From Marivivens sp. (lineage in GTDB: Bacteria > Pseudomonadota > Alphaproteobacteria > Rhodobacterales > Rhodobacteraceae): a stretch of DNA of 46,390 nucleotides. Below, piece by piece: positions 46,126-46,390 of the stretch. The position numbers and the translations under genes are program-made. Position 1 is the stretch's first letter, and each line of letters begins with the position of its first letter. The notes under the pieces were generated by a model, which was not told where the DNA came from, ran no database searches, and saw nothing but the letters and a program-made list of their open reading frames with translations. Location: positions 1-46,390 of the forward strand of contig JAURFB010000010.1 in NCBI GenBank assembly GCA_030827165.1, written 5' to 3'.

Positions 46126-46390
46126 GGATTGGGAAAACGGGGGCTTTGCGCTCTATATCCACTGGCCCTTCTGCCAGTCGAAATGTCCCTATTGCGATTT
46201 CAACAGCCATGTCGCCGTCTCGATCGATCAGGATCGCTGGAAGCGCGCTTACCTTTCCGAGATCGACCGTATTGCCGCGCTGACTTCGGGGCGGACATTG
46301 CGTTCGGTGTTTTTCGGTGGGGGCACGCCGAGCTTGATGCAGCCCGATCTCGTTGCGGGAATCATGGAGAGGATCCGCCGCAGCTGGGCG
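46118..46390 (+). CDS. hemW: HemW-like radical SAM protein (partial, cut by window end)
   Basis: The first about 91 residues are visible. GGFALYIHWPFC leads into the radical SAM cysteine motif CQSKCPYC, followed by DFNSHVA and VFFGGGTPSLM. This is the N-terminus of the HemW/oxygen-independent coproporphyrinogen III oxidase-like family. Many such proteins act as heme chaperones rather than true oxidases, and the CxxxCxxC followed by DFN is compatible with HemW. No ATG precedes the motif; TTG codons at 46103, 46106 and 46118 are possible starts. I chose 46118 (LPEDWENGG) because it gives the usual N-terminal length. It overlaps the rdgB end by eight bases. Confidence 0.88.
   Translation, partial: MPEDWENGGFALYIHWPFCQSKCPYCDFNSHVAVSIDQDRWKRAYLSEIDRIAALTSGRTLRSVFFGGGTPSLMQPDLVAGIMERIRRSWA

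Noticed and set aside
1-46390. tRNA genes, rRNA, CRISPR arrays, transposases, integrases, attachment-site repeats
   Set aside because: None were recognised on reading both strands. I saw no regularly spaced repeats, no TpsiC-loop-type GGTTCGAATCC context and no mobile-element protein motifs. A tRNA scan would settle the tRNA question.

Overview
The window is about 46 kb of GC-rich chromosomal DNA. It very probably comes from an alphaproteobacterium of the Rhodobacteraceae (Roseobacter/Rhodobacter type). Pointers are the hslO, rph-rdgB-hemW and rimP-nusA-ylxR-infB clusters, an NDUFAF5-like methyltransferase beside comF and hemH, and argJ coupled to mutT downstream of a secreted parvulin. A double-hairpin intergenic element after argG also resembles repeats I associate with this family. 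I see no CRISPR array, transposase, integrase, rRNA or tRNA. The region reads as stable core genome rather than an island.

Layout. 1-3.95 kb (+): dnaK, dnaJ and a RadC-family gene. 3.95-7.53 kb (-): secA followed by an unknown exported protein. 7.7-10.4 kb (+): secreted peptidyl-prolyl isomerase, argJ, mutT and an unannotated 44-codon gene ending at a bidirectional terminator. 10.5-15.9 kb (-): rimP-nusA-ylxR-infB, preceded by a likely attenuated leader. 16-17.7 kb (-): an exported protein of unknown function and pip. 17.7-18.5 kb (+): ubiG. 18.5-20.8 kb (-): comF-grxC-nitrilase-marR. 20.8-22.8 kb (+): NDUFAF5-like methyltransferase and hemH. 22.9-25 kb: a small membrane protein, two L,D-transpeptidases and a CAP-domain lipoprotein (cell envelope). 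25-30 kb (-): two paralogous ABC exporters coupled to a RumA-type RNA methyltransferase. 30-32.8 kb (-): hslO, a CoA-type Nudix hydrolase and CCA/poly(A) nucleotidyltransferase. 32.8-35.4 kb: another Nudix gene (+), a six-helix membrane protein (-) and argG (+). 35.5-40.3 kb (-): maeB-rbsK, then a class IV aminotransferase coupled to a sulfotransferase-like gene. 40.4-43 kb (+): mutS. 43-44.7 kb (-): hrcA-grpE. 44.8 kb to the end (+): rph-rdgB-hemW, with hemW cut by the window edge.

Themes. Protein quality control is dense: DnaK, DnaJ, GrpE, HrcA, Hsp33, SecA and a secreted PPIase. dnaKJ and hrcA-grpE lie at opposite ends of the window, and no CIRCE operator is visible upstream of hrcA. Translation and RNA maturation are covered by rimP-nusA-ylxR-infB, CCA transferase, RNase PH and the RumA-like enzyme. 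Nucleotide-pool cleaning is covered by MutT, RdgB and two other Nudix proteins, with MutS for mismatch repair.

Packing is tight. Most operon partners overlap by 1-14 bases, two convergent pairs share one CTAG for both stop codons, and comF and its divergent neighbour overlap at their start codons. No stretch over 300 bases lacks a gene. The largest candidate gap, 10182-10476, holds the 44-codon gene and a terminator.

I did not find a clearly new multi-gene defence or metabolic system. The best leads are the rimP leader, two conserved-looking small proteins, the methyltransferase without an obvious SAM-binding loop, and the sulfotransferase/aminotransferase cassette.
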